A stretch of 64,000 bases of DNA from Actinoplanes ianthinogenes (GCF_018324205.1 NZ_AP023356.1:4811001-4875000); one strand, 5' to 3'. Positions 1 through 11,202 are shown, counted from the first letter of the stretch. Notes: generated by a model not told the origin, from the letters alone. Numbers and translations are program-made.

Positions 1-1
1 G

Positions 2-337
2 GCCCGCAACCTGGCCGAGCAGCTCCAGTGGCAGACCGAGAAGTTCCTGGCGGAGAGCGGCGACAAGCTCCCCGAGGACAGCAAGAACAAGATCAGCGAG
101 GCGCTCGGCGAGCTGCGCGGCGCGCTCGGCGGCACCGACATCGAGAAGATCAAGTCGGCGCACGAGCGGCTCTCGCAGGTCTCCCAGGAGGCCGGCTCGC
201 TGCTCTACTCGCAGGGTGAGGCCCCGCAGGCCGGTCCCGAGGGCGCCGGCGCCCCGGGTGGCGCGACCGGCGCCGGCCCGGCTGCGGGCGGCGACGACGT
301 GGTCGACGCCGAGATCGTGGAGGACGACAAGAAGTGA
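2..337 (+). CDS. dnaK: Chaperone DnaK, C-terminal end (partial)
   Basis: The window opens inside this gene; 111 codons and the stop remain. The visible part is the helical lid of Hsp70 (residues such as NLAEQLQWQTEKFL) followed by a low-complexity Gly/Ala/Pro linker and the acidic tail DDVVDAEIVEDDKK, the typical DnaK C-terminus. DnaK is the ATP-driven cytoplasmic chaperone that works with GrpE and DnaJ, encoded directly downstream. The stop overlaps the grpE start by 4 bp (GTGA), so translation is probably coupled. The ATPase and substrate-binding domains lie outside the window. Confidence 0.95.
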   Translation, partial: ARNLAEQLQWQTEKFLAESGDKLPEDSKNKISEALGELRGALGGTDIEKIKSAHERLSQVSQEAGSLLYSQGEAPQAGPEGAGAPGGATGAGPAAGGDDVVDAEIVEDDKK

Positions 338-951
338 GCGCCAAGGACGACGAGAACGACGGTCCGGTGACCGAGCGGGAAGTCATCCAGGGCGAGAGCG
401 ACTCGACGGCCGAGACGACTCCCGAGCAGCAATCGGGCAAGAAGCCGGTCGGCGCGCATCGCGCCCCGGAGGAGGAGGAAGTGGCCGCGGTGGCCGAGGA
501 CGCCAAGCCCGGGTTGGGTGCCGAGCTGGACGCAGTGCGTGGCGAGCTCCAGGAGCGCACCCACGACCTGCAGCGGGTGACCGCGGAGTACGCCAACTAC
601 CGCAAGCGGGTGGACCGCGACCGGGGTGCGGCGGCGGAGCAGACCACCGGCGCGGTGCTCACCGCGCTGCTGCCGGTGCTGGACGACATCGACCGCGCCC
701 GCGAGCACGGTGACCTGGTCGGGCCGTTCGCCTCGGTGGCGGAGCAGCTCACCGCGGCGACCGGCAAGCTCGGCCTGGTCGCGTTCGGCGAGAAGGGTGA
801 CCCCTTCGACCCGAACCGGCACGAGGCGGTCGCGCACCAGACGTCCGCGGACGTCACGGAGCCGACCTGCGTCGAGGTGATGCGCCGTGGCTACACCCTG
901 GGCGAGCGGCTGCTGCGCCCGGCGATGGTTGCCGTCGCCGATCCCGAGTGA
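334..951 (+). CDS. grpE: Nucleotide exchange factor GrpE
   Basis: GrpE drives ADP release from DnaK. The 205-residue product has an acidic, probably disordered N-terminus (about residues 1-60), a coiled-coil stretch with the family signature YANYRKRVDRD near residues 88-98, and a C-terminal beta domain ending in HEAVAHQTSADVTEPTCVEVMRRGYTLGERLLRPAMVAVAD. The GTG start overlaps the dnaK stop by 4 bp. It is the second gene of dnaK-grpE-dnaJ-hspR, an operon that in actinobacteria is repressed by HspR. Confidence 0.96.
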   Translation: MSAKDDENDGPVTEREVIQGESDSTAETTPEQQSGKKPVGAHRAPEEEEVAAVAEDAKPGLGAELDAVRGELQERTHDLQRVTAEYANYRKRVDRDRGAAAEQTTGAVLTALLPVLDDIDRAREHGDLVGPFASVAEQLTAATGKLGLVAFGEKGDPFDPNRHEAVAHQTSADVTEPTCVEVMRRGYTLGERLLRPAMVAVADPE

Positions 952-1057
952 GTTTCCGATGCTGTCCCGCCCGCCGGCTCACCGGCGGGCGGGACGGTGC
1001 CGATCAGCGGGAAGCCCATCAGCGGGAGACCCACCATGAGTCGAGGAGGTGGACCAA

Positions 1058-2260
1058 CTGAGCTCTAAGGACTGGCTCGAGAAGGACTTCTACGCCGTTC
1101 TTGGCGTGAACAAGTCCGCCTCAACCGATGAGATCAAGAAGGCGTACCGGAAACTCGCCCGCGACCTGCACCCCGACCGCAATCCGGGCAACAAGGAGGC
1201 GGAGGAGAAGTTCAAGGCCGCGTCCGAGGCCTACGACGTGCTGTCCGACGACAAGAAGCGCAAAGAGTACGACGAGATGCGCTCCCTGTTCGGCTCCGGC
1301 GCGTTCCGTCGTGGTGCCGGCCGGCCCGGTGGTGGCGCCCAGTTCGACCCGTCCGACCTGTTCGGTGGCTTCACCGGAGCGGGCGCGGCGGGGGGTGGCG
1401 GGGCCGACCGCCGGTTCGGCGGCACCGGCTTCTCCGACATCTTCAGCTCGATCTTCTCCGGTGGCGGCGGTGGCGCCGGCCCGGCCGGGCGGCGTGGCCC
1501 GCAGCGCGGCCGCGACGTGGAGACCGAGGTGACGCTGGACTTCGCACAGGCCGTGCGGGGCACGACGCTGCCGCTGACGCTGCGCACCCCGGGCGCCTGC
1601 GACACCTGTCACGGCTCCGGGGCCAAGCCCGGCACCACCCCGCGTGCCTGCGCGAAATGCCACGGCACCGGCCTGGTCTCCAGCAACCAGGGCTCGTTCA
1701 GCTTCTCCGAGCCGTGCCGGGAGTGCCAGGGCTCGGGCAGCATCGTCGACGAGAAGTGCCCGGAGTGCCGGGGCACCGGCGGGGTCACCAAGACCCGGAC
1801 GATCAACGTGCGCTTCCCGGCCGGCGTCGCCGACGGGCAGCGGATCCGGCTCAGCGGCCGGGGCGAGCCGGGCGACCGCAACGGCCCGGCCGGCGACCTG
1901 TATGTGCAGGTCAAGGTGCGTCCCGACGAGCTGTTCGGGCGCAGCGGGGACGACCTCACGCTGACCGTCCCGATCAGCGTGGCCGAGGCCGTGCTCGGCA
2001 CCGACCTGCGGGTGCCCACCCTGGACGGCCCGGTGACCCTGCGGGTGCCGGCCGGCACCCCGAGCGGCCGCAAGCTGCGGGCCCGGGGCAAGGGCGTGCT
2101 CCGCAAGGAGGGCCAGGCGGGTGACCTGATCGTCACGGTCGAGGTGCAGATCCCGTCCGGGGTGACCGGCGAGGCCCGGGACGCGCTCGAGAAATTCGCG
2201 AAACTCACCCCGCCCGCGGGGCGGGAACGGCTCGAGGCGCGCGTGCGCAAGGCCGGTTAG
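1058..2260 (+). CDS. dnaJ: Chaperone DnaJ (probable CTG start)
   Basis: DnaJ (Hsp40) stimulates the DnaK ATPase and delivers substrates. In order: J domain with the HPD motif (LHPDRNPGN), a Gly-rich region, four CxxCxGxG zinc motifs (CDTCHGSG, CAKCHGTG, CRECQGSG, CPECRGTG), and the C-terminal substrate-binding domain. The frame can be read from a GTG at 1049, but that codon lies inside the ribosome-binding sequence GAGGAGG (1043-1049). CTG at 1058 lies 8 nt after that sequence and gives the usual N-terminus (M)SSKDWLEKDFYAVLGV, so I place the start there (400 aa). The start choice is inference; the family is certain. Confidence 0.95.
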   Translation: MSSKDWLEKDFYAVLGVNKSASTDEIKKAYRKLARDLHPDRNPGNKEAEEKFKAASEAYDVLSDDKKRKEYDEMRSLFGSGAFRRGAGRPGGGAQFDPSDLFGGFTGAGAAGGGGADRRFGGTGFSDIFSSIFSGGGGGAGPAGRRGPQRGRDVETEVTLDFAQAVRGTTLPLTLRTPGACDTCHGSGAKPGTTPRACAKCHGTGLVSSNQGSFSFSEPCRECQGSGSIVDEKCPECRGTGGVTKTRTINVRFPAGVADGQRIRLSGRGEPGDRNGPAGDLYVQVKVRPDELFGRSGDDLTLTVPISVAEAVLGTDLRVPTLDGPVTLRVPAGTPSGRKLRARGKGVLRKEGQAGDLIVTVEVQIPSGVTGEARDALEKFAKLTPPAGRERLEARVRKAG

Positions 2261-2280
2261 GGACCCTCCGGAGGTGGCAC

Positions 2281-2724
2281 ATGTATGAAGAGATCCACAT
2301 CTCGGTCGAGCAGGCCTCCGACGCGAAGGTCCTGATCATCTCGGTGGCCGCCCGACTGGCCGGGATGCACCCGCAGACGCTGCGCCAGTACGACCGGCTC
2401 GGCCTGGTGCAGCCCGGTCGCGCCGGTGGCGGCGGCCGGCGGTACAGCGAACGGGACGTGGCGCTGCTCCGCGAGGTGCAGCGGCTGAGCCAGGAGGACG
2501 GCGTCAACCTGGCCGGCATCAAGCGGATCATCGCCCTCGAGCAGATGGCCGGCGACCTCCAGCAACGGGTCGCCGAGCTGGAGGAGCAGCTGGCCGACGC
2601 GTACGCGCGGATCGCCCAGCTGGAGGCGATGAACCCGTACGCGGGCCGGGGTGACCTGGTCCGCCAGGAGAGGCACTCCACGGCGCTGGTGGTCTGGCGT
2701 CCGCGCCGATCTGCGGACAAATAG
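2281..2724 (+). CDS. hspR: Heat shock repressor HspR, MerR family
   Basis: HspR represses the dnaK operon and clpB, using DnaK as corepressor, by binding HAIR elements. The 147-residue protein has a MerR-type winged helix (VLIISVAARLAGMHPQTLRQYDRLGLVQPGR, about residues 18-50), then a C-terminal coiled coil rich in Gln/Glu (QQRVAELEEQLADAYARIAQLEA). GGAGG lies 7-11 nt before the ATG. It closes the dnaK-grpE-dnaJ-hspR operon 20 bp after dnaJ. A HAIR-like operator is visible in front of clpB at 6453-6473. Confidence 0.94.
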   Translation: MYEEIHISVEQASDAKVLIISVAARLAGMHPQTLRQYDRLGLVQPGRAGGGGRRYSERDVALLREVQRLSQEDGVNLAGIKRIIALEQMAGDLQQRVAELEEQLADAYARIAQLEAMNPYAGRGDLVRQERHSTALVVWRPRRSADK

Positions 2725-2725
2725 C

Positions 2726-2754
2726 AACGGCGGCCCTGATGAGGGGCCGCCGTT
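2726..2754. terminator. Terminator after hspR
   Basis: An 11-bp perfect inverted repeat (AACGGCGGCCC / GGGCCGCCGTT) with a 7-nt loop starts 2 bp after the hspR stop. It lies between hspR and the converging gene at 2777, so it may serve both strands. Confidence 0.75.
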
Positions 2755-2776
2755 ACTACGCGTAGTTACCGGTTGA

Positions 2777-3241
2777 CTACCGACGGTTGAACAGGCCGAG
2801 CCGGCGCGGGTTGCGCACCAGGCCGCCCTCCATCCAGTCGTGGTGGTCGAACAGCTCCGGGCGGGTCAGCAGGACCCGCGTGTTGTGCGCCCAGATCTGC
2901 ATCGGCTCGTCGCCGACCTCCTCAGCGCGCTCGACCCACTTCTTGAGCCGCCGTTTGCGCTGGTTGCTCGCATTCTGCCGGACGCCGTCCGCCGCGTAGA
3001 TGTACATGCAGTGCTGCGCGAACCGCCGGGCCGGGCACTGCCGGTCCATGGCCAGCTCGAACAGCGTGGGGCCGAGCACGTCGCCGGAGATCAGCAGATC
3101 CCAGTCCCGTGGCATCGTGCTCAGCGGTACCGACTCGGGGTGGTAGGCCCATGCCTCGATCTCACCCGGCCGGGGATCGACGGGGTTCTGAAACCCCAGG
3201 AAGGTCGCCTCTCGCACGCTCAACGCCGCCGCCTTATTCAC
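2777..3241 (-). CDS. Conserved hypothetical protein, 154 aa
   Basis: I do not recognise the family. The protein is soluble, without signal peptide or membrane segment, and rich in Arg, Trp and His (KRRLKKWVERAEEVGDEPMQIW; ELFDHHDWMEGG; NPRRLGLFNRR at the end). The start is GTG at 3241. It is the last gene of a reverse-strand run (sugar exporter, KhtT-like, KhtU-like), separated from the antiporter gene by 170 bp, so it may have its own promoter. No function is proposed. Confidence 0.65.
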   Translation of the reverse strand: MNKAAALSVREATFLGFQNPVDPRPGEIEAWAYHPESVPLSTMPRDWDLLISGDVLGPTLFELAMDRQCPARRFAQHCMYIYAADGVRQNASNQRKRRLKKWVERAEEVGDEPMQIWAHNTRVLLTRPELFDHHDWMEGGLVRNPRRLGLFNRR

Positions 3242-3411
3242 CCGTTCGCCGCGCGATCCGGATCACACTTTCCGTCGCGCTGATCGAACGTCCCAATACA
3301 GAGAGTTGTCGCGGCGCAACGGTAGCGCGATCAACGAGTGAACGGAAGTGTCAAGACTTCACATTCAGATACTGGACGGTAACTTTTTGATGACGGCGCT
3401 TGTGACCGGGT

Positions 3412-4620
3412 TCACTCGACGCTGGGCAGGGGTTTTCCGGTCGTACGTTGAGCGGCCATCCGCCGGCGCACCAGGTTCTTGAACCAGGCGTAGTCCGGGA
3501 GACGGGCCAGCATCGGGCCCGAGACGACCGTGATCAACACGTACGCCGTGGCGAGCGGAGCGAGCTTCGGCTGCACCCCGGAGGCGACCGCGAGTCCGGC
3601 GATCACCACCGAGAACTCGCCGCGCGGGGTGAGCGCCAGCCCGGCCCGCAGCCGGCCCGGCAACGCGATGCCCACCCGCCGGGCCGCCAGATACCCGGTG
3701 GCCACCTTGGTCAGCATGGTCAGCACCGCCAGGCCCAGCGCCGGGAGCAGCACCGGCGGCATGTCGGCCGGGTCGGTGGAGAGCCCGAAGAAGACGAAGA
3801 ACACCGCGGCGAACAGGTCCCGCAGCGGCGACAGCATCTCGGTGGCGTGGTGCGCGACCGGTCCGGAGAGGGCGATGCCGACCAGGAACGCGCCGACCGC
3901 CTCGGAGACCTTGAGCTCGGCGGCCACCCCGGAGACGAACAGGGTCAGCCCCAGGACGCTGAGCAGCAGCGCCTCCGGATCCTTCACCGACATGAACCGG
4001 CTGATCGGGCCGCCGTACCGGATCGCCACCACCAGCACCGCGACCACCGTGACCACCGCGACGCCCAGCGTGCTGAGGCCGCCCAGCAGACCCACCCCGG
4101 CCAGCACCGCGGTCGCGATCGGGAGGTAGAAGGCCATCGCCAGGTCCTCGATGACCAGCACCGACAGGATCACCGGCGTCTCCCGGTTACCGAGCCGGCC
4201 CAGGTCGCCGAGGACCTTGGCGATCACCCCGGAGGACGAGACCCAGGTGATCCCGGCCAGCACCAGCGCCGCCTTCAGGTCCCAGCCCAGCAGGATCGCG
4301 AACAGGGCACCGGGCAGCGCGTTGAGCAGCATGTCGAGCACACCGGCCGGCGCCGCCGAGCGGAGGTTGCCGACCAGCTCGTCCGCCGAGTACTCCAGGC
4401 CCAGCATGACCAGGAGCAGGATCACCCCGATCTGCGCGCCGATCGCGATGAAGTCCTCGCTGGCCGAGAGCGGGACCAGCCCGCCGTGCCCGAAGAACAG
4501 CCCGGCCAGCAGGTAGAGCGGGATCGGCGAGAGCCCGAAGCGGCGACCCACCCGGCCCAGCATGCCGAGACCGAACAGCAGCGCCCCGATCTCGATGAGC
4601 AGGACGGTGGAGGCATGCAC
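3412..4620 (-). CDS. CPA2-family K+/H+ (cation/proton) antiporter, KhtU-like
   Basis: A 402-residue membrane protein with about 12 hydrophobic segments, matching the Na+/H+ exchanger domain of the CPA2 family (KefB/KhtU type); the core segment SSSGVIAKVLGDLGRLGNRE and the ED in VLVIEDLAMAFYLPI are family features. It probably exports K+ in exchange for protons across the cell membrane. The gene starts 6 bp after a soluble RCK_C protein, the same pairing as KhtT-KhtU of Bacillus subtilis. Ion specificity cannot be read from sequence. Confidence 0.85.
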   Translation of the reverse strand: MHASTVLLIEIGALLFGLGMLGRVGRRFGLSPIPLYLLAGLFFGHGGLVPLSASEDFIAIGAQIGVILLLVMLGLEYSADELVGNLRSAAPAGVLDMLLNALPGALFAILLGWDLKAALVLAGITWVSSSGVIAKVLGDLGRLGNRETPVILSVLVIEDLAMAFYLPIATAVLAGVGLLGGLSTLGVAVVTVVAVLVVAIRYGGPISRFMSVKDPEALLLSVLGLTLFVSGVAAELKVSEAVGAFLVGIALSGPVAHHATEMLSPLRDLFAAVFFVFFGLSTDPADMPPVLLPALGLAVLTMLTKVATGYLAARRVGIALPGRLRAGLALTPRGEFSVVIAGLAVASGVQPKLAPLATAYVLITVVSGPMLARLPDYAWFKNLVRRRMAAQRTTGKPLPSVE

Positions 4621-4626
4621 GGCAAC

Positions 4627-5133
4627 TCAACCGTCGGTGTCGCCGGCCAGGATGGCGGTGACGCCGTCCAGGCCGTCACGGGTGCCGACGGCGACGACCA
4701 CGTCGTTCGCCTCGAACTGGAAGGTGGGGCCGGGGGACGGGATGACCTCGCGGTCGCGCAGCACCGCCACGATCGACGCGCTGGTGCGGGTGCGGGCCCG
4801 GGTGTCACCCAGGCGCCGCCCGACGAACGGCGAGCCGGCCGGCAGCGCGATCTGCTCGGTGAGCAGCCCGGCGGCCTGCTGGCGCAGCCCGGCCAGCTGC
4901 CCGAGCATCAGCGAGGCGCCGAGGACGTCGGCCAGAGCCTCCGCCTCGTCGTCGGTCAGCGGGATCGAGGCCAGGCAGGAATCCGGGTCGTCCACGTCGT
5001 AGAGGACCAGGTCGCGACGCCCGTTGCGGTGCGAGACCACCCCGACGGTACGCCCGGAGGTCGTCACGAGGTCGTGTCGGACGCCGATTCCCGGCAGCGG
5101 AGTCTGTTCCACCCGTACGCGCACGATCACCAC
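4627..5133 (-). CDS. RCK_C (TrkA-C) regulatory subunit, KhtT-like
   Basis: A 168-residue soluble protein whose C-terminal half (about residues 82-165) is an RCK_C/TrkA-C domain: IALPAGSPFVGRRLGDTRAR, TSASIVAVLRDREVIPSPGPTFQFEANDVVVAVGTRDGLDGV. Such subunits bind nucleotides or ions and gate a partner antiporter. It lies 6 bp upstream of the KhtU-like gene on the same strand, so they very likely form a two-component transporter. The start is GTG, with a second GTG directly after it. Confidence 0.85.
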   Translation of the reverse strand: MVIVRVRVEQTPLPGIGVRHDLVTTSGRTVGVVSHRNGRRDLVLYDVDDPDSCLASIPLTDDEAEALADVLGASLMLGQLAGLRQQAAGLLTEQIALPAGSPFVGRRLGDTRARTRTSASIVAVLRDREVIPSPGPTFQFEANDVVVAVGTRDGLDGVTAILAGDTDG

Positions 5134-5168
5134 GGTATCCCGCGGCGAGTGAGTTTCGTCTCAGACGG

Positions 5169-6371
5169 TCAGTCTCGTTCGGCTTCGAGCTCCGCGACCG
5201 GCACGCCCGCCGGGCGGGCCGGTGGCTTCGCCACCAGCAGCAGGAGCAGACCGAGGGCGGCCAGGACCAGATTCATTCCGTACGCGAGGCGGTAGCCGTT
5301 CTGCTGCGCGATGCCGAACAGCGGCGCCGCGAGGATGTTCCCGAGCGGGAAGGTGTTGGTGAACATCGTGGTCACCCGGCCCGGGTGCTGCGGCATCATG
5401 TCCTGCACGTAGGCGATGCCCATGCCGGACGTGGCGGCGATGAACAGCGCGTTCAGCACCTGGGCGGCGCTCAGCGCCCAGATCGACTGCGCGGACGCCG
5501 CCACCGCCTGATAGGCCACCGCGCAGACGGCGCCGGTCAGGATCAGCCGGCGCAGCGGGATCCGGGTGCTCAGTGCGCCGAAGCCGAGCATCAGCGGGAT
5601 CTCCAGGGCCGCGCAGAGCCCGAGGATCAGGCCGGCGTCGCCGACCGAGCCGTGCAGGTCGGTGCTCACATACAACGACATGGCCTGCACGCCGAGCACC
5701 ATCGTGGTGGTGAGCAGGACGAAGCCGCCGATGATCGGGTAGATCGCGCGCGGTGGCCGGACGCGGACGCCGTCCTGCGACCCGGTGGCGGCGGGTGCCC
5801 CGATCTCGGGCAGCCAGCGCACGGCGATCAGGGCGGCGATGAGGTAAAGGACGGCGGCGGTGCCATAGACGTACCGAAAATCGGTTTTGTCCAAAAGGAT
5901 CGCGGCGAGCGGTGGGCCGCCGACCCAGGCGATCGAGAAGACCGTGCGCAGGGCGCTGATCCCCATCGCGGCGTGGTCCGGGTCGTCGCTGGCCAGCACC
6001 TGCCGGGCATAGGCGAAGGACTGCGGGTAGAACGAGCCGGCGAACGCGGTCGCGGTGACGGTCAGGGCCAGCAGGACCCAGTAGTCCCGGATCATCGAGG
6101 TGAGTCCGGTGGCGGCGCAACCGGCCAGGGCGGCCGCGATCAGCAGCATCCGGCGGATCGGGCGCCGGTCCGAGATCCGGCCGATCACCTGCGACATCGC
6201 CACGCCGGAGAGCGACGCGACGATCAGGAAGGCGGAGACCTGGAACGGACTCGCGTGCACCTCGGTGCTGAGAAAGAGACCCAGGAACGGGCCGACCACC
6301 GCGGTTGCCACCCCGGAGGCGAGAAAGATGAAGCCGAGCGGGAGCAGCCGCCGCGACAGGAGGCGCGTCAC
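5169..6371 (-). CDS. MFS transporter, SET-type sugar efflux family
   Basis: A 400-residue protein with about 12 membrane segments and MFS features (GRISDRRPIRRMLL in the loop between segments 2 and 3). The segment TEVHASPFQVSAFLIVASLSGVAMSQVIGR and FAYARQVLASDDPDHAAMGISALRTVFSIAWV strongly resemble SetA/SetB sugar efflux transporters, which export sugars and analogues. GTG start at 6371. It reads away from clpB; the KhtT-like gene follows after 35 bp. The substrate is not determinable. Confidence 0.8.
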   Translation of the reverse strand: MTRLLSRRLLPLGFIFLASGVATAVVGPFLGLFLSTEVHASPFQVSAFLIVASLSGVAMSQVIGRISDRRPIRRMLLIAAALAGCAATGLTSMIRDYWVLLALTVTATAFAGSFYPQSFAYARQVLASDDPDHAAMGISALRTVFSIAWVGGPPLAAILLDKTDFRYVYGTAAVLYLIAALIAVRWLPEIGAPAATGSQDGVRVRPPRAIYPIIGGFVLLTTTMVLGVQAMSLYVSTDLHGSVGDAGLILGLCAALEIPLMLGFGALSTRIPLRRLILTGAVCAVAYQAVAASAQSIWALSAAQVLNALFIAATSGMGIAYVQDMMPQHPGRVTTMFTNTFPLGNILAAPLFGIAQQNGYRLAYGMNLVLAALGLLLLLVAKPPARPAGVPVAELEAERD

Positions 6372-6452
6372 CAGCCAAACGTTACGGCTGATCAGGAGAG
6401 AGCGCTTTCCGAGGTGGTGACCGTCACGCGGGGTTGCCTCGTGCGAGTTAAA

Positions 6453-6473
6453 GTTGAGTGGAATACGCTCAAG
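6453..6473. promoter_or_regulatory. HAIR-like HspR operator upstream of clpB
   Basis: The sequence reads GTTGAGT, seven bases, GCTCAAG. The known HspR element HAIR is CTTGAGT-N7-ACTCAAG, so 12 of 14 arm positions match with correct spacing. It lies 41 bp before the clpB ATG, and an HspR gene is encoded in the same window. This strongly suggests HspR control of clpB. Confidence 0.8.
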
Positions 6474-6514
6474 TCTGTGGGGTTACACCCGGTGGAAGCC
6501 GATCAGGGGAGCTC

Positions 6515-9100
<2,586 letters not shown>

Positions 9101-9115
9101 CTCCCCTCACACGCG

Positions 9116-9143
9116 GAAGGCCCCGGATCTCTCCGGGGCCTTC
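9116..9143. terminator. Terminator after clpB
   Basis: A perfect 11-bp inverted repeat (GAAGGCCCCGG / CCGGGGCCTTC) with a 6-nt loop begins 15 bp after the clpB stop. It lies between clpB and the converging small gene at 9147. Confidence 0.8.
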
Positions 9144-9146
9144 TCG

Positions 9147-9332
9147 TCATGAGGCGGCTTCGCGATGCCGATACGCGTGGGTCATCAGAACGTCCGTGAT
9201 GGCGTGCTCGCCGTCGGCGGACCAGATTCTGATCCCGTCGCGGTGCAACTGATATCGAACGTCTTTGAAGCGGGTCCGTGTGTCGTCATGGTGAACGACG
9301 GTCAGGGTGTCGGCGTGGGGCATGGGACTCAC
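9147..9332 (-). CDS. Small hypothetical protein, 61 aa
   Basis: An unrecognised soluble protein, acidic and His-rich (HADTLTVVHHDDTRTRFKDVRYQLHRDGIRIWSADGEHAITDV). It ends 4 bp past the clpB terminator and converges with clpB. ATG at 9332 or ATG at 9323 could be the start. It looks like a small actinobacterial orphan gene; the reading frame is plausible but not proven. Confidence 0.5.
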   Translation of the reverse strand: MSPMPHADTLTVVHHDDTRTRFKDVRYQLHRDGIRIWSADGEHAITDVLMTHAYRHREAAS

Positions 9333-9672
9333 CGGTCCTTGTCAGGTCTGGGGCAGCCGCGGTGTGGTCACGCGGCCGGCGCAATCGGAAAGGCGCCCGG
9401 AAACGGTCTGCCTCGGCCCCAGCGATGAGTGAGCGGGGCGGGCGACTCGTGCGGGCAGCGGGCGTCGCTGGAGGTCTCAGGTGCCTGCCGGACGCCACGC
9501 CATCGAAGTGTAGGTCGTGGCGTCCAACGCTGCCGCCCCTCGAACGAGCGACCCTCTGCGAACCTGCGCGAGTCATCGTCGCCCGATGTTGCCACAGCGT
9601 TGCGCAGCGTGTACGCCGGTCGCGGGACGTGGCCTCCGGCCGATACCGTGAACGGATCTAGAGGAGGACTCT
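9333..9672. other. Intergenic region with one long inverted repeat
   Basis: No convincing gene is seen in these 340 bp. A perfect 10-bp inverted repeat (GGACGCCACG, 9490-9499; CGTGGCGTCC, 9516-9525) with a 16-nt spacer could be a structured RNA or an operator. The ribosome-binding site AGAGGAGG for the next gene lies at the right end. Confidence 0.5.
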
Positions 9673-11181
9673 GTGACCGTTCCCACGTACCCGCCGCCGT
9701 ACCTCGGGGCGCCGCCGCCACCCGGTCGACCGGCCACCGTGACGATCTCATCCGTGCTGCTCTTCCTGATCGCGGCGGCTCAGCTGGGGTACGCGATCGT
9801 CACCTTCTCCGCCCTCAGCGGCGCGGGTGACGTCTACGCGGACGAGTACAGCGGTACCGAGTTCGAGAGCTTCGGCAGCGGGCTGACATCACTCTCAGTG
9901 ATGAACATCGTGATCTACCTGATCATCGCGGTGGGGCTGACCCTGCTCGGGATCTTCAACCTGCGGGGCAAGCAGCCCTCCCGGGTGATCACCTGGGTCG
10001 TCGGCGGGCTACTGATGTGCTGCGCGGTGGTGGTGCCGTACACCGCGATCGTGCTGGTCACCCAGTTCGCCACGGTGGCCGGGGAGAGCGCGACGGGGGT
10101 GGATCGGCTGCCCAGCCAGCGGGAGCTGGACGCGCGGCTCGCGGACGTGGTGCCCGACTGGTTCGCGTCGGTCGGGGTGGTGTTCACGCTGTTCACGCTC
10201 GGGGCGTTGATCGCGGTGATCATTCTGCTGGCGGTGCCGCCGTCGAACCGGTTCTTCAAGCGGCCGGCGGCGGGGTGGGGGCCGTATCAGCCGGTGTACG
10301 GGCCGGGGTATCCGGCGGGCTATGCGCAGCCGGCGGGCGGGCAGCCGGGGTTCGGGCAGCCGGGACAGCCGGCGCCGGGGTTGCCGCCGTATCCGGGGCA
10401 GCCCGGGGGCGGAGCGCAGCCCTATCCGGGTCAGCCGGCGGGCGGGGCCTATCCGGGTCCGCCGGCGGGTGGGGCTTACCCAGACCCAGGTCAGCCGACG
10501 GGCAGGGCTTACCCGGGTCAGCCGACGGGTGGGGCTTACCCGGGTCAGGCGGCGGGCGGGGCTTACCCGGGTCAGCCGGCGGGTGGGGCTTATCCGGGGC
10601 AACCGGCAAGTGGGGCGCCTGCTTATCCGGGGCAGCCGGCTAGTGGGGCGCCTGCTTATCCGGGGCAGCCTGCGAGCGGGGCGCCCGCTTATCCCGGGCA
10701 GCCGGCGGGTGAGGCGACGCCGTATCCGGGGCAATCGTCGGCCTATCCGGGTTACCCGGGGCAGCCGGGATACCCGGGCGGATACTCGCAGCCCACTCCG
10801 CCGAGCAATCCGTGGCAGCCGACTCCGGCCGAGCTGGGGCCGCCCAGCGATCCGTGGCAGGTGCCACCTGCTCCTGCTTCCGCGGCCTCGCCGACCGCTC
10901 CGGAAGCCCCTTCGGCCGCCTGGGAGACCCCGCGGCCGGCCTCGGGCGCGTCCGAGCCGGAACCCGCCGCCCCTGTTCCGCCTTCGCACGAATCTCGGCC
11001 GGAACCGGCCGCTTGGGGCCACGCAGGCCAGGAACCTGGCGCTGCCTCGGACCAGGCAGGCCAGGAACCTGGCGCTGCCTCGGACCAGGCAGGCCGGGAG
11101 CCCGCGCCGCCAGCCGCCCCGGAGCAGGCGCCGCCCGCTCCGGCAGCCGAGGAACAGCGACCTCCGCGGGACCCCGCCTGA
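9673..11181 (+). CDS. Four-pass membrane protein with Pro/Gly repeat tail
   Basis: A 502-residue protein. Residues 1-20 are Pro-rich, four hydrophobic segments lie at about 27-50, 77-98, 107-130 and 160-182, and the cytoplasmic or surface tail (about 200-390) is a tandem array of roughly ten-residue units of the type GGAYPGQPAG, followed by an Ala/Pro/Glu-rich end with three copies of GQEPGAASDQA-like sequence. Such proteins are common and poorly characterised in Micromonosporaceae. The GTG start has AGAGGAGG upstream. The next gene encodes a protein of the same layout, so the two are probably paralogues. Function unknown. Confidence 0.75.
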   Translation: MTVPTYPPPYLGAPPPPGRPATVTISSVLLFLIAAAQLGYAIVTFSALSGAGDVYADEYSGTEFESFGSGLTSLSVMNIVIYLIIAVGLTLLGIFNLRGKQPSRVITWVVGGLLMCCAVVVPYTAIVLVTQFATVAGESATGVDRLPSQRELDARLADVVPDWFASVGVVFTLFTLGALIAVIILLAVPPSNRFFKRPAAGWGPYQPVYGPGYPAGYAQPAGGQPGFGQPGQPAPGLPPYPGQPGGGAQPYPGQPAGGAYPGPPAGGAYPDPGQPTGRAYPGQPTGGAYPGQAAGGAYPGQPAGGAYPGQPASGAPAYPGQPASGAPAYPGQPASGAPAYPGQPAGEATPYPGQSSAYPGYPGQPGYPGGYSQPTPPSNPWQPTPAELGPPSDPWQVPPAPASAASPTAPEAPSAAWETPRPASGASEPEPAAPVPPSHESRPEPAAWGHAGQEPGAASDQAGQEPGAASDQAGREPAPPAAPEQAPPAPAAEEQRPPRDPA

Positions 11182-11202
11182 CCCGTCCCGCTGCTGATTT
11201 CC

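Noticed and set aside
3448..5295. Long open frame on the forward strand opposite the KhtTU-like genes
   Set aside because: Composition is His/Arg/Gln/Asp shadow sequence of the high-GC third-codon position; the reverse frame has clear antiporter motifs.
6458..6514. Upstream GTG start for clpB
   Set aside because: It lies inside the HAIR-like operator and adds residues not seen in ClpB; ATG 6515 has a proper SD.
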